40,121 bases of DNA, from positions 1-40,121 of the forward strand of contig JAIVIG010000278.1 in assembly GCA_020200675.1 (NCBI GenBank), in the 5' to 3' direction. This DNA is from Actinomycetota bacterium (lineage in GTDB: Bacteria > Actinomycetota > Rubrobacteria > Rubrobacterales > Rubrobacteraceae). Each line of letters opens with the position of its first letter. Position 1 is the first letter of the stretch. This document shows positions 1 through 10,439 of the stretch, piece by piece. The notes beneath the pieces were generated by a model. That model made no database searches, was not told the DNA's origin, and worked only from the letters and a program-made list of their open reading frames with translations. The position numbers and the translations under genes are program-made.

Positions 1-28
1 GGCCTTCACGCGATAGTACCATTGGCAC
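1..28 (-). CDS. possible 5' end of an unidentified gene, cut by window edge
   Basis: On the minus strand an AAGGAGG ribosome binding site (about positions 38-44) is followed after nine bases by GTG at 28-26 and an in-frame ATG at 22-20. The nine visible codons read V/M-P-M-V-L-S-R-E-G. Too little is present to name the protein. It would lie downstream of the DUF2993 gene on the same strand, with a 114-base leader that forms a hairpin over the ribosome binding site. The case rests on the ribosome binding site and the open frame only. Confidence 0.3.
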
Positions 29-33
29 TTGGT

Positions 34-90
34 GAAACCTCCTTCGGTGGATGGCTTGTGTGGTAGCTCCATCCTATCCGGGGAGGTTTC
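34..90 (-). promoter_or_regulatory. hairpin that pairs with a ribosome binding site
   Basis: Read on the minus strand, GAAACCTCC (90-82) is perfectly complementary to GGAGGTTTC (42-34). Inside it a second stem pairs GGATGG (74-69) with CCATCC (54-49). The 3' outer arm contains the GGAGG of the ribosome binding site for the start codon at 28, so the folded form would hide it. This is the arrangement of a translational switch or of a structured leader. I do not recognise it as a known riboswitch class. It could also act as a terminator for the upstream operon, but no run of T follows. Confidence 0.45.
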
Positions 91-142
91 GCTCCTTCAA
101 TCGATCTGGTGGGTATGCGTGAGGCAACCTACAAGCGGCCCC

Positions 143-805
143 TTATCCGGCAGACAGGTCAGTCACCTCGCCGGTGAGCATGAGGCGTTCCTCGTGGATC
201 TCGACTCCCGATACCTCCCCCTCGAACGGCAGCTCGATGGGATACGCAAAGTCCATACCCTCGAGCAGCCTCCTCGTCAACCGTTCCGGGACATCTCCCC
301 CGAGCACCTCCAACCGGCGCGGCTCGAAAAGCAGCTCGTCGTCCCGGAGAGCCATCTCCCCCTCCACGCCGACGGGAACGCGCGCGCCCAATGCTTCGAC
401 CTCGGACCCGACGACGAGGTACCCCTCCTCGAGCCGGACGCCGCTCACCGGCGCCGCCAGGTTAGCGGAAGATTTGGCGAGTCTGGCGATCTCTTCTTCG
501 GATAACTCCGCTCGAAGCATCCCGGAGAGCGGACCCTCGCTCTCGATACGTCCGCTCGCTACGCTCGCGGGCACGTCGAGGTCCAAGGGATCCAGGTAGA
601 TCTTCACCTCGTCGGGTCGCACGCCGCCGAGCTCGGGGTTCGTGAGGGTTATCTCTCCCTCTTCGAACCTTCCCAACAGCACGCTCGGCGCCGGGTCGCT
701 CACCAGGTTCACCTCCGGCGCCTCGGCCAGCCCGAGCCCGTCCCGGAGGTTTCGCGCGACGAGGCCCTCCAGTAGGGAAGGAAGCAAGGTGTAGAGACCG
801 ATCAC
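143..805 (-). CDS. DUF2993 (LmeA-like) membrane-anchored lipid-binding protein
   Basis: A 220-residue protein read from the GTG at 805. It resembles the DUF2993/LmeA family of actinobacterial cell-envelope proteins: a hydrophobic N-terminus, then a beta-rich body with the GRFEEGEI-type segment and repeated L/V-rich strands. The family is thought to bind phospholipids or lipoglycan intermediates at the outer face of the membrane; the role here is inferred. The same frame stays open upstream of 805 and encodes a clear membrane helix (LVLLAATILLCAVVV and neighbours), so the real start is probably earlier. The only candidate there is a CTG at 862-860, which overlaps the prfB stop codon; no ATG, GTG or TTG is available. 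It appears to be the last gene of the hpf-secA-prfB transcription unit. Confidence 0.7.
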   Translation of the reverse strand: MIGLYTLLPSLLEGLVARNLRDGLGLAEAPEVNLVSDPAPSVLLGRFEEGEITLTNPELGGVRPDEVKIYLDPLDLDVPASVASGRIESEGPLSGMLRAELSEEEIARLAKSSANLAAPVSGVRLEEGYLVVGSEVEALGARVPVGVEGEMALRDDELLFEPRRLEVLGGDVPERLTRRLLEGMDFAYPIELPFEGEVSGVEIHEERLMLTGEVTDLSAG

Positions 806-854
806 GACAACGGCGCACAGGAGTATCGTCGCGGCGAGGAGGACGAGCGGGGTT

Positions 855-1602
855 CTATACAGCGGCGCGGCTCTTGAGGTAGGCGTAGATAAAAGCGTCG
901 ATGTCGCCGTCGAGGACGCGTTCCACGTCGCTGGTCTCCGCGCCGGTACGCAGATCCTTGACCATCTTGTAGGGGTGGAGGACGTAGGAGCGGATCTGGG
1001 ACCCGAAGCCGACGTCCGCCTTCTCGCCGCTCTGGGCCGCTATCTCCTGCTCCCGCCTCTCCTGCTTGCGCTCGAAGAGGCGCGCCCTCAAGACACGCAT
1101 CGCCACCTCGCGGTTCTGGTGCTGGCTGCGCTCGTTCTGGCACTGCGCGACGATGCCCGTAGGCAGGTGCGTGATGCGGACCGCCGAGTCGGTCTTGTTG
1201 ACGTGCTGCCCTCCGGCCCCCGAAGCCCGGTACGTGTCGACCTTGAGGTCCTTCTCGTCTACATCCACCTCGACCGCTTCGTCTATGACCGGCGCGACCG
1301 CGACCGACGCGAAGCTCGTGTGCCTGCGACTGCTGGCATCGAACGGGCTGATCCGGACAAGCCGATGCACCCCCCGCTCGGCCGAGAGGAGCCCGAAGGC
1401 GTGCTCGCCCGCGATGCTGTAGGTGGCGCTCTTGATCCCGGCCTCCTCCCCCAACGTGTACTCGATGACCTCGAGCGAATAACCCCGCTCATCTCTTCGC
1501 TCAAAGTCGCGCTCGTGCGCCTCAGACCCTCCACGTCGAAGAAGTCCTCCAACTCCGCGAGGCGCTCCTCGAGCTCCGATGCTCTTTCGTTAAGTTCGGT
1601 CA

Positions 1603-1603
<1 letters not shown>
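855..1603 (-). pseudogene. prfB: peptide chain release factor 2, internal deletion and frame break
   Basis: RF2 reads UGA/UAA stop codons and triggers peptide release. The start is a GTG at 1603 that shares its G with the secA stop TAG. The first ~40 codons match the RF2 N-terminus (ELEDFFDVEGLRR, then EEMSG) in one frame. At about 1470-1480 similarity jumps to another frame at RGYSLEV, followed by GEEAGIKSAT, the SPF codon-recognition motif (RISPFD), and the GAGGQHVN catalytic loop, to the stop at 857-855. Compared with E. coli RF2, about 115 residues are missing (roughly residues 43-160, including the AGSGGTEA region) and the two halves are out of phase. There is no UGA at the usual programmed +1 site, so this is not that known mechanism. 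A -1 slip at GCGGGGTT would give a 249-residue protein. A disrupted gene or an assembly fault is the plain reading. Confidence 0.85.
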
Positions 1604-4374
<2,771 letters not shown>

Positions 4375-4435
4375 GACTTTATACCTCGCTCAGGCGCCCG
4401 ACCGGGTATACCGGCCTCCCTCGCCCGTCCGTTTG

Positions 4436-5005
4436 CTACCTCGCGGGCTCTATCAGCCCGTAATTTCCGTCTCGACGCCGGTATACCACATTTATCTCGC
4501 CCGTATCCGCGTTGGTAAAGACGAAGAAGGCGTGGTCGAGGAGTTCCATCTGCAGCGCCGCCTCCTCGGGGCTCATCGGCTTCATCTGGAACTGCTTGGT
4601 CCGCACGATGCGCGCCTCTATCTCGTCCGCCTCTTCTTCTACCACGACGGGCTGCGGCGCCTCCACGGAGGCGTGCCGTTCTCTCTGACCGTGCCAGCGG
4701 TCGAGCTGGCGCCCCCGGTAGCGCCGGACCTGACGCTCGAGCTTGTCCACCATTAGGTCGATAGAAGCGTACATGTCCGCCGAAGCCACCCTGGCCTTGA
4801 GAACCGTACCGTTGATAAAGAAGGTCGCGTCGGCCACCTCGGGTTCGGGGTTCGAGGAGTTGCGCTCGTGGATCAACTCGACCTCCGCCCGCGAGACGCT
4901 GCGCCCGTCGTCGAAGAACCTGGCGATCCGCTCGACCTTTTCGGTCGCGTACCGCTCCAGCGCCTCCGTAACCGAGATGTTCCGCCCCTTGACCGTTACG
5001 TGCAT
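4436..5005 (-). CDS. hpf: ribosome hibernation promoting factor, long form
   Basis: A 189-residue long-form HPF. The N-terminal half (MHVTVKGRNISVTEAL to about residue 100) is the S30AE/RaiA-like domain that sits in the tRNA channel of idle 30S subunits. The C-terminal domain (about residues 128-185, IVRTKQFQMKPMSPEEA, then FFVFTNADTGEINVVYRR) dimerises and drives 100S ribosome formation. An Arg-rich then acidic linker joins them. ATG start with GGAGG six bases upstream. hpf directly before secA is a common arrangement in actinobacteria. The region upstream (5006-5174) is a repeat element with no gene. Confidence 0.95.
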   Translation of the reverse strand: MHVTVKGRNISVTEALERYATEKVERIARFFDDGRSVSRAEVELIHERNSSNPEPEVADATFFINGTVLKARVASADMYASIDLMVDKLERQVRRYRGRQLDRWHGQRERHASVEAPQPVVVEEEADEIEARIVRTKQFQMKPMSPEEAALQMELLDHAFFVFTNADTGEINVVYRRRDGNYGLIEPAR

Positions 5006-5023
5006 TTGGCCTCCTTCGTCGGC

Positions 5024-5178
5024 CGCTGTCTGCTTTCAGCAGTCAGCTGTCAGCTTTTTGGTCCCGGCTCGCCGCCGCTGTGCACTCGCGCACCTTTCGT
5101 CGTTCTCTGACCGTTTCTTGTTTTGGATCATACTCTCGCTACCCACGGCCTTCCTGATAGCTGACTGCTGACCGCTAA
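5024..5178. repeat. TCAGC-type short repeat element with inverted ends
   Basis: The segment begins with CTTTCAGCAGTCAGCTGTCAG (within 5033-5056, split here only for length: core CAGCAGTCAGCT at 5037-5048) and ends with AGCTGACTGCTGACCG (5159-5174). AGCTGACTGCTG is the exact reverse complement of CAGCAGTCAGCT. The interior (about 110 bases) has no convincing gene. The same heptad-like TCAGC/GCTGA units flank the S23-type gene 700 bases away, so this may be a gene-less copy of the same element. It separates hpf from comF. Confidence 0.6.
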
Positions 5179-5867
5179 ACTGTTCTGCACAGGGTGAGGG
5201 TGTGGATCTCGCCGGCGCCCGCTTTTCTGAGGACCCCGGCGCACTCGCTCAGGGTGGCGCCCGTCGTGAAGACGTCATCGACGAGGAGGATCCTGCCGGC
5301 CACGGGGCCCCGCGACGCGAAGGCGCCCGCGACGTTCGTCCGGCGCGCGCCGGCGGAGAGCTCGACCTGGTCCCTGGTCCTGCGCACGACCTTCAGTTTA
5401 TCCAAAACGGGCGCGTTTATCCTCCCCGCGACCCCCCGGGCCATGAGCTCCGCCTGGTTGAAACCCCGCTTCGCGAGCCGCGAACGGTGCAGCGGCACCG
5501 GCACGACCGCGTCGAACCTGTTGCCGCCGGGGTAGCCCGAGAGAACGCCGGCCATGAGCGGCGCCATCACCTTCTCCACAACGGGGAGATATCCCCCGTA
5601 CTTGAGGGCGTGCACGAGCTCTTCCCCCACCCCCTCGTACCGCAGGGGAGCCCGCGCATCCTCGAACCCGAAGTCCCGGGTCGAACACTCGCCGCACCCA
5701 TAGACTTCGAACGCAGTGGGCGCCCCACACCTGCCGCAGAAGGGGTGCCCTACTAAGGGCAGAGCCTCGAAGCACCCCCGGCACAGAACGTCGCTCGCCC
5801 GCCGGTCGCACCCCACGCACCGCTGCGGATAGAAGAGGTTGGAGAGAACGTCGAGGTAAATGGCCAT
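5175..5867 (-). CDS. comF: ComF-family amidophosphoribosyltransferase-like protein
   Basis: A 230-residue protein with the ComF/GntX layout. The N-terminal zinc-ribbon-like region has four CxxC pairs (CVGCDRRASDVLCRGC, then CGRCGAP and CGEC). It is followed by a PRTase type I domain with the PRPP-binding loop ILLVDDVFTTGATLSEC near residues 190-206. ComF proteins take part in DNA uptake in competent bacteria; the biochemical reaction is not established. The length is normal and the ATG start at 5867 lies inside a TCAGC repeat arm. It stands alone between two copies of the repeat element, so its native promoter may have been displaced. Confidence 0.9.
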   Translation of the reverse strand: MAIYLDVLSNLFYPQRCVGCDRRASDVLCRGCFEALPLVGHPFCGRCGAPTAFEVYGCGECSTRDFGFEDARAPLRYEGVGEELVHALKYGGYLPVVEKVMAPLMAGVLSGYPGGNRFDAVVPVPLHRSRLAKRGFNQAELMARGVAGRINAPVLDKLKVVRRTRDQVELSAGARRTNVAGAFASRGPVAGRILLVDDVFTTGATLSECAGVLRKAGAGEIHTLTLCRTV

Positions 5868-5900
5868 CAGCGTTCAGCCATCAGCCGTCAGCTCTCTGCT
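5864..5900. repeat. left arm of TCAGC-type repeat flanking S23-type gene
   Basis: Successive units CATCAG, CGTTCAG, CCATCAG, CCGTCAG and CTCTCTGCTG run across the comF start codon and the last codons of the four-helix-bundle gene. CCGTCAGC in this arm is the reverse complement of GCTGACGG in the right arm at 6278-6313. The pair therefore brackets the S23-type gene as an inverted repeat. Confidence 0.55.
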
Positions 5901-6261
5901 GGGTATCCGTTGCTCGGAGCTTCTGAATGAAGGAGGTTAGCATACGCTTTATCTCGATGACTTCTCGGGCAAGCGTCTCGTATTCGGGAGTCTTCAGAAG
6001 TTTGAGGTCGTGGGCGAGCAAGAGATGATACTCGGGCTCGCTGGCCGAGCCCGAGGCGATCTGCAGAAAGCGCGCGAGTTCCGCATCCCCATGCCTACCG
6101 CAGCCTTCGGCTATGTTCGCGGGGACAGAAGCAGCAGAGCGCCGCCCCTGGCCTGTCAGTCCGTACAACTCCTGTTTTGGAAACGCAACGGTAGCCTCGT
6201 ACACCGCCAGGGTTAACGAGTGGCTCTTTCGCCAAACCTTTAGCTCTCGAAAGCTTCGCAC
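5881..6261 (-). CDS. four-helix-bundle protein (S23 / IVS-type)
   Basis: A 126-residue member of the TIGR02436/S23 family, first found encoded in 23S rRNA intervening sequences and related to the Avd protein of diversity-generating retroelements. Diagnostic segments are FRELKVWRKSHSL at the start, FPKQELYGLTGQGRRSAAS in the middle, and VPANIAEGCGRHGDAELARF. The biochemical role is unknown; the fold forms pentamers in known structures. GTG start at 6261. The gene is not within an rRNA gene here and no reverse transcriptase is near. Instead it is enclosed by inverted TCAGC-type repeats, with its last codons inside one arm, suggesting the gene and repeats moved together. Confidence 0.9.
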   Translation of the reverse strand: MRSFRELKVWRKSHSLTLAVYEATVAFPKQELYGLTGQGRRSAASVPANIAEGCGRHGDAELARFLQIASGSASEPEYHLLLAHDLKLLKTPEYETLAREVIEIKRMLTSFIQKLRATDTQQRADG

Positions 6262-6277
6262 CGATGTCCACCCGCTC

Positions 6278-6313
6278 TTAGCTTACAGCTGATTGCTGAC
6301 GGCTGACAGCTAC
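6278..6313. repeat. right arm of TCAGC-type repeat flanking S23-type gene
   Basis: Contains AGCTGATTGCTGACGG and GCTGACAGCTA, the inverted counterpart of the arm at 5864-5900. It reaches the stop codon of the neighbouring nucleotidyltransferase gene at 6313. The unit sequence matches the element at 5024-5178. Confidence 0.55.
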
Positions 6314-7413
6314 TAAAAACTCATGCTCCCAGGCGGCAGGACGACGCCCGGGTTTATGCTAATGCCCTGGTCGAGGACGTTGCCCTCGCCGACCACGCAG
6401 CGAGCGCCGAGCACCGAGAGGCCGCGGACGATGGCCTCCTGGCCGACGCGGGCGCCCGGGCCGATGATAGAACCGCGCACCACCGCGTCCGCTTCGATCT
6501 CGGCTCCGTCGAATAGGACGCTCCCCTCGACCAGCGCTCCTTCCCCGATCCTGCAACCCCGCCCTAGGGAGGAGCGGCCTCCCACGGTGGCCCGATGCTC
6601 CAATACGCAGTCGGCGGCTATCGAGACCGGCGGCAAAACTTTCACGCCTTTGCCCAACACGGTGGAGGGATCGACGTGGAGGTAGTCGAAGTCTTCGCGG
6701 GCCCCGACGGCACCGGAGAGGACATCTTGGGAGGCGGCGAGGTAGCTCCTCGGCGTGCCTATGTCCCTCCAATAAGAGCTCGAGACGTAGGCCCGCAGGC
6801 GGCGCTCGGCCTGGAGGTGAGGGAAGATCTCACGCTCGATGGAGACCTCCCGGCCCGCGGGGATCATGGCCAAGACCTCGGGCTCGAGCACGTAGATGCC
6901 GGCGTTGACCAGGTTCGTCGTCACCTCGTCGGCGGCGGGCTTCTCGAGGAAGCGGTGCACCAGCATCTCGTGGTCCACCTCAACCAGACCGTAGGCCGTC
7001 GGGTCCTCGACGCTCGTCAGCACGATCGTAGCCAGGGCATCCGACTCTTTGTGCTTCTCTATCGCCACCCGCAGGTCCATCCCCGAGAGGACGTCCCCGT
7101 TCACGACGACGAAAGGACCACCGTCGAGATACCCCTCGGCGTTCTTGATCCCACCCGCCGTACCCAACGCGGTGTGCTCGACCGCATAGTCTATCGAGAA
7201 GCCGGCCAGATCCTTCTGGTCGAAATACTCCTGTATGGGATCCGGCAGGTACCCCAGAGAGAGCACCGCCCCCTTGAGCCCCGCGGCCCTCAAGAAGTCC
7301 ACCATGTAACCCATGAACGGCTGGTTCCTCAAGGGCACCATTGCCTTGGGAACGTCGTACGTGATAGGCCGCAGCCGGCTTCCCTGTCCCCCCACCAAAA
7401 CGACCGCCCTCAT
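6313..7413 (-). CDS. sugar-1-phosphate nucleotidyltransferase with left-handed beta-helix
   Basis: A 366-residue NDP-sugar pyrophosphorylase. The N-terminal Rossmann-like domain begins with the signature VLVGGQGSRLRPITYDVPKA, has the metal/uridine region VVNGDVLSG and FLEKP, and ends near residue 235. The C-terminal third is a hexapeptide-repeat beta-helix (GVKVLPPVSIAAD, then SLGRGCRIGEGALVEGSVL). It resembles mannose-1-phosphate guanylyltransferase and glucose-1-phosphate thymidylyl/uridylyltransferase; the nucleotide cannot be fixed by eye. It would supply activated sugar for cell-surface glycans. Translation starts with ATG at 7413, and an AT-rich stretch (7465-7512) upstream is the likely promoter region. 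Confidence 0.9.
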   Translation of the reverse strand: MRAVVLVGGQGSRLRPITYDVPKAMVPLRNQPFMGYMVDFLRAAGLKGAVLSLGYLPDPIQEYFDQKDLAGFSIDYAVEHTALGTAGGIKNAEGYLDGGPFVVVNGDVLSGMDLRVAIEKHKESDALATIVLTSVEDPTAYGLVEVDHEMLVHRFLEKPAADEVTTNLVNAGIYVLEPEVLAMIPAGREVSIEREIFPHLQAERRLRAYVSSSYWRDIGTPRSYLAASQDVLSGAVGAREDFDYLHVDPSTVLGKGVKVLPPVSIAADCVLEHRATVGGRSSLGRGCRIGEGALVEGSVLFDGAEIEADAVVRGSIIGPGARVGQEAIVRGLSVLGARCVVGEGNVLDQGISINPGVVLPPGSMSF

Positions 7414-7536
7414 AGCAGCGGGAAGATTACACTATGTTTCGGCCCCAGGCTAGAGTTTTGGGGGCAGTACAAAATTCTTAATATTTCTCTTAATAGACGC
7501 TTTCACGAATAAAGAACGTACGCTAGGCTGGGCCTC

Positions 7537-8976
7537 TTACAGCAACCCCGAAGCGCCCGCCAGCGCCGCGAGCGGGCCGACGAAAAAGGCGAAGAGGGCC
7601 GTGAGGAGGGCCAGGGTGTAGACGGAGAACTTGAGGGCTCCCTCGCCCTTCGGCTCCTCGACACCCATCACCGGCTCTTCGAAGGCCATGTTGCGCAGGA
7701 TGCCGAAGTAGTACGGCACCGAGAGGACGCTGTTCACGACGAGCACGCCGACAGTCACGTAGACCAGGACCGACCCGGACTCCACGCCGGCCAGTATCAC
7801 CCACAGCTTGCCCCAGAACCCGCTTAGCGGCGGGATGCCGACCAGCGAGGCCATGAAGATAGCCATAGACAGTGCGACGCCGGGTCTCGTCCTGAATAGG
7901 CCGTTGTAGCTCTTCGAATCCTCGCCGACGAGGTCTATCACGAAGAAGGCGCCGAGGTTCATCACCGCGTAGGCAGCCGAGTAGATCAGGACGGCCTGCA
8001 CCGCCCTCTCCATCCCCGCCCCCTGCAGGGCCGCGAACGCCGCGAGGATGTACCCCGAGTGCGCCACCGAGCTGTACGCCAGCATCCTGCGCACGTTGCG
8101 CTGCCTCAAGGCGAAGAGGTTGCCGACAAACATCGTCACGATGGCGAGGACCGCCATCACGGCCGTCCACGAAGGCGCGGCCTCGGGCATCCCTTCGAGG
8201 AAGATGCGCAAGAGAACGGCAAAAATCGCCGCCTTCGGGGCCACGGAGAGGAACGCCGCCGCGCTCGTGGGGGCGCCCTGGTAGGCGTCGGGGGTCCAGA
8301 AGTGGAACGGCGCCGCCGAAACCTTGAACGCGAAGCCCGAGACGAGCAGGACGAGGCCGAGCAAGGCTACCGGCGAGGAGCCGAGGTCTCCGGTAAAGGC
8401 AGCCGATATCTGGGCGAGGTCCGCCGAGCCGGCGGCCCCGTAGATCAGGACGATCCCGTAGAGCAGGATCGAAGCGGCGATCATGCCGGTCAGCAGGTAC
8501 TTCATTCCCCCCTCCGCGCTCTCGCGCCGCGCCCGGTCGAACGCTACGAGCGCGTACGAAGGGATCGTCGCTAGCTCTATCGCGACGAAGACGCCGAAGA
8601 GGTCGCGCATCGAGACGAGGAGCATCGCGCCCACGCCGACCGAGAGTATAAGGGTCAGGTACTCCGGCGCGTCGCCGGTTCTCCCCGCCCAGCGGGCCGC
8701 GGCCAAAACCGTAAAGAACGCGGACAGAGCCACGATCAGCTTGAAGTACAACGCGAAGTCGTCGACGACGTACCCGTCGCCGAAGAAGCTCCCCTCGAAC
8801 CTCACGGCGAGGAGCACGACCGTGACCCCGAAGGTCGCCAGAGCGCCAAAAGCGGCCAGACCCGTCGTCAGCCCAACGGTGCGGGGACTGAAGACCCCGA
8901 CCATGAGTACCAGCATCGAGAACAGGAACGCCACGAGCTCGGGCAGGAGCCCGACGAAGGTCTGCGCCGTAACCAC
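7537..8976 (-). CDS. nuoN: NADH-quinone oxidoreductase subunit N
   Basis: A 479-residue antiporter-like membrane subunit of complex I (proton-pumping arm) with about 14 predicted helices. Family motifs are visible: MKYLLTGMIAASILLYG, the helix with K in FAFKVSAAPFHFWTPDAYQG, MLAYSSVAHSGYIL, and the late IPPLSGFWGK segment. Length is normal. It is the last gene of the nuo operon, two bases after nuoM. Confidence 0.97.
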   Translation of the reverse strand: MVTAQTFVGLLPELVAFLFSMLVLMVGVFSPRTVGLTTGLAAFGALATFGVTVVLLAVRFEGSFFGDGYVVDDFALYFKLIVALSAFFTVLAAARWAGRTGDAPEYLTLILSVGVGAMLLVSMRDLFGVFVAIELATIPSYALVAFDRARRESAEGGMKYLLTGMIAASILLYGIVLIYGAAGSADLAQISAAFTGDLGSSPVALLGLVLLVSGFAFKVSAAPFHFWTPDAYQGAPTSAAAFLSVAPKAAIFAVLLRIFLEGMPEAAPSWTAVMAVLAIVTMFVGNLFALRQRNVRRMLAYSSVAHSGYILAAFAALQGAGMERAVQAVLIYSAAYAVMNLGAFFVIDLVGEDSKSYNGLFRTRPGVALSMAIFMASLVGIPPLSGFWGKLWVILAGVESGSVLVYVTVGVLVVNSVLSVPYYFGILRNMAFEEPVMGVEEPKGEGALKFSVYTLALLTALFAFFVGPLAALAGASGLL

Positions 8977-8978
8977 TG

Positions 8979-10439
8979 CTAGCTACCTCCTATCGCGGCC
9001 AGAACGAGGTCTACGGCCGGACGCTGAACGTTTGTGAGCAGGCTCGGAAAGATGCCCAGGACCACGAGCAGGGCGGCGAGCGGCACTACAGCCGCCATCT
9101 CCACCGGCCCCGCGTCCCTGGCCTCCGCCAGGGCCGGTCGCTCTATCGGACCGAAGATTACGCGCCGCAGCATGTTCAGGAGGTACATCGCCCCGAGCAC
9201 GATGCCCGAGGCCGCCAGCACCCCCAGCACCGGGAACGCCGTGTAGCCGCCCATGATGGTCATGAATTCCGACACGAAGACCGCGAGCCCCGGCACACCC
9301 ATCGCCGCGAGAGCCCCCAGGGCCAGAAGCCCGCCCGCCCACGGCATACGGTCGGCCAGCCCGCCGAGCTCGCCGATGCGGCGCGTCCCGGCGCGGCTCG
9401 CGATGATCCCGACGAGGATAAAGAGGAGCGCCGAGTAGAGGCCGTGGGTGACCTGCTGCATCACCGCCCCGTTGATCCCGACCGCGTTCCCGGAGGCTAT
9501 CCCGAGCAGGATGAAGCCCAGGGTTCCGATCGAGGAGTAGGCGACGAGCGCTTTGAGGTCCGGCTGCATGAACGCGACGAACGAGCCGTAGATGATGTTT
9601 ATCACCCCGAAGGCAGCCACGTAGGGCAAGAACGGCTCGGCGCCCTGGGGCAGGAGCGGGATGGCTATCTTGATCAGGCCGTACGTCCCGAGTTTCGGCA
9701 GGATGCCCGAGAGCACCACGTTCGTCGAGATCGGGCTGGAGATGTACACGTCTAGAAGCCAGCTGTGGAACGGCACCGCCGGCACCTTTATGAGGAGCCC
9801 GAAGAGTATCGGCGCGGCGATGGCTATCTGCGCCGCCCGCGAGAGCCCGCTGCCCCCGTTCAGCTCCTCGATCGAGAAGGTCGGTCCCGAGAGTATCCCA
9901 AGGGCCAGGAAGCCCGCGAGCATCACCGTGCTCCCGAAGAAGGTGTAGATAAAGAACTTTATCGCCGCCGGGCGCCGATTCTCGTCGCCCCAGATGCCCA
10001 CGAGCAGGTACATCGGTATAAGCGTGATCTCGAAGAAGACGTAGAACAAGATGAGATCCTGCGCCGCGAACACCCCGAGCATTCCGAGTTCCGCGACGAA
10101 GAGTATCGCGTAGTACTGCCTCAAGTTCTCCCGCACGTCCCACGAAGCGACCACGGCGATGAGCGTAAGAAGAGCCGAGAGGAAGAACATCCCGAACCCG
10201 AGCCCGTCGAGCCCGACCCGGTATCCGATGCCCAGGGAAGAGACCCAGTCGAAGCTCTGCGTCAGCAGCGCGTTGCCCAGATCGTCGCCGTGCGCGAAAT
10301 AGACGTAGAGGACGAGCAGGAGCGGCGCCGCCGCGACCCCGAGAGCGGTGTAGCGGGTAGTTCTCTCGTCGGCGTTCCTCATGAGGAGCATGAGGAGGAC
10401 GCCTACCAGCGGCAAGAAGATGGTTATGGTGGTGATCAC
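8979..10439 (-). CDS. nuoM: NADH-quinone oxidoreductase subunit M
   Basis: A 486-residue antiporter-like subunit of complex I. It keeps the glutamate region ELGMLGVFAAQDLILFYVFFE, the lysine in LLIKVPAVPFHSW, the lysine in LPKLGTYGLIK and the histidine in VTHGLYSALLF. Two usually conserved stretches are altered: the PDAHxxAP motif reads LDVYISSP, and the SHMGF motif reads GTLGF. Both bear polar residues in the proton path of the family. The gene is open and full length, so this looks like divergence, not damage. It overlaps nuoL by four bases. Confidence 0.96.
   Translation of the reverse strand: MITTITIFLPLVGVLLMLLMRNADERTTRYTALGVAAAPLLLVLYVYFAHGDDLGNALLTQSFDWVSSLGIGYRVGLDGLGFGMFFLSALLTLIAVVASWDVRENLRQYYAILFVAELGMLGVFAAQDLILFYVFFEITLIPMYLLVGIWGDENRRPAAIKFFIYTFFGSTVMLAGFLALGILSGPTFSIEELNGGSGLSRAAQIAIAAPILFGLLIKVPAVPFHSWLLDVYISSPISTNVVLSGILPKLGTYGLIKIAIPLLPQGAEPFLPYVAAFGVINIIYGSFVAFMQPDLKALVAYSSIGTLGFILLGIASGNAVGINGAVMQQVTHGLYSALLFILVGIIASRAGTRRIGELGGLADRMPWAGGLLALGALAAMGVPGLAVFVSEFMTIMGGYTAFPVLGVLAASGIVLGAMYLLNMLRRVIFGPIERPALAEARDAGPVEMAAVVPLAALLVVLGIFPSLLTNVQRPAVDLVLAAIGGS

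Noticed and set aside
5881..6261. S23-type gene as part of a diversity-generating retroelement or rRNA insertion
   Set aside because: No reverse transcriptase, template/variable repeat or rRNA sequence is present nearby.
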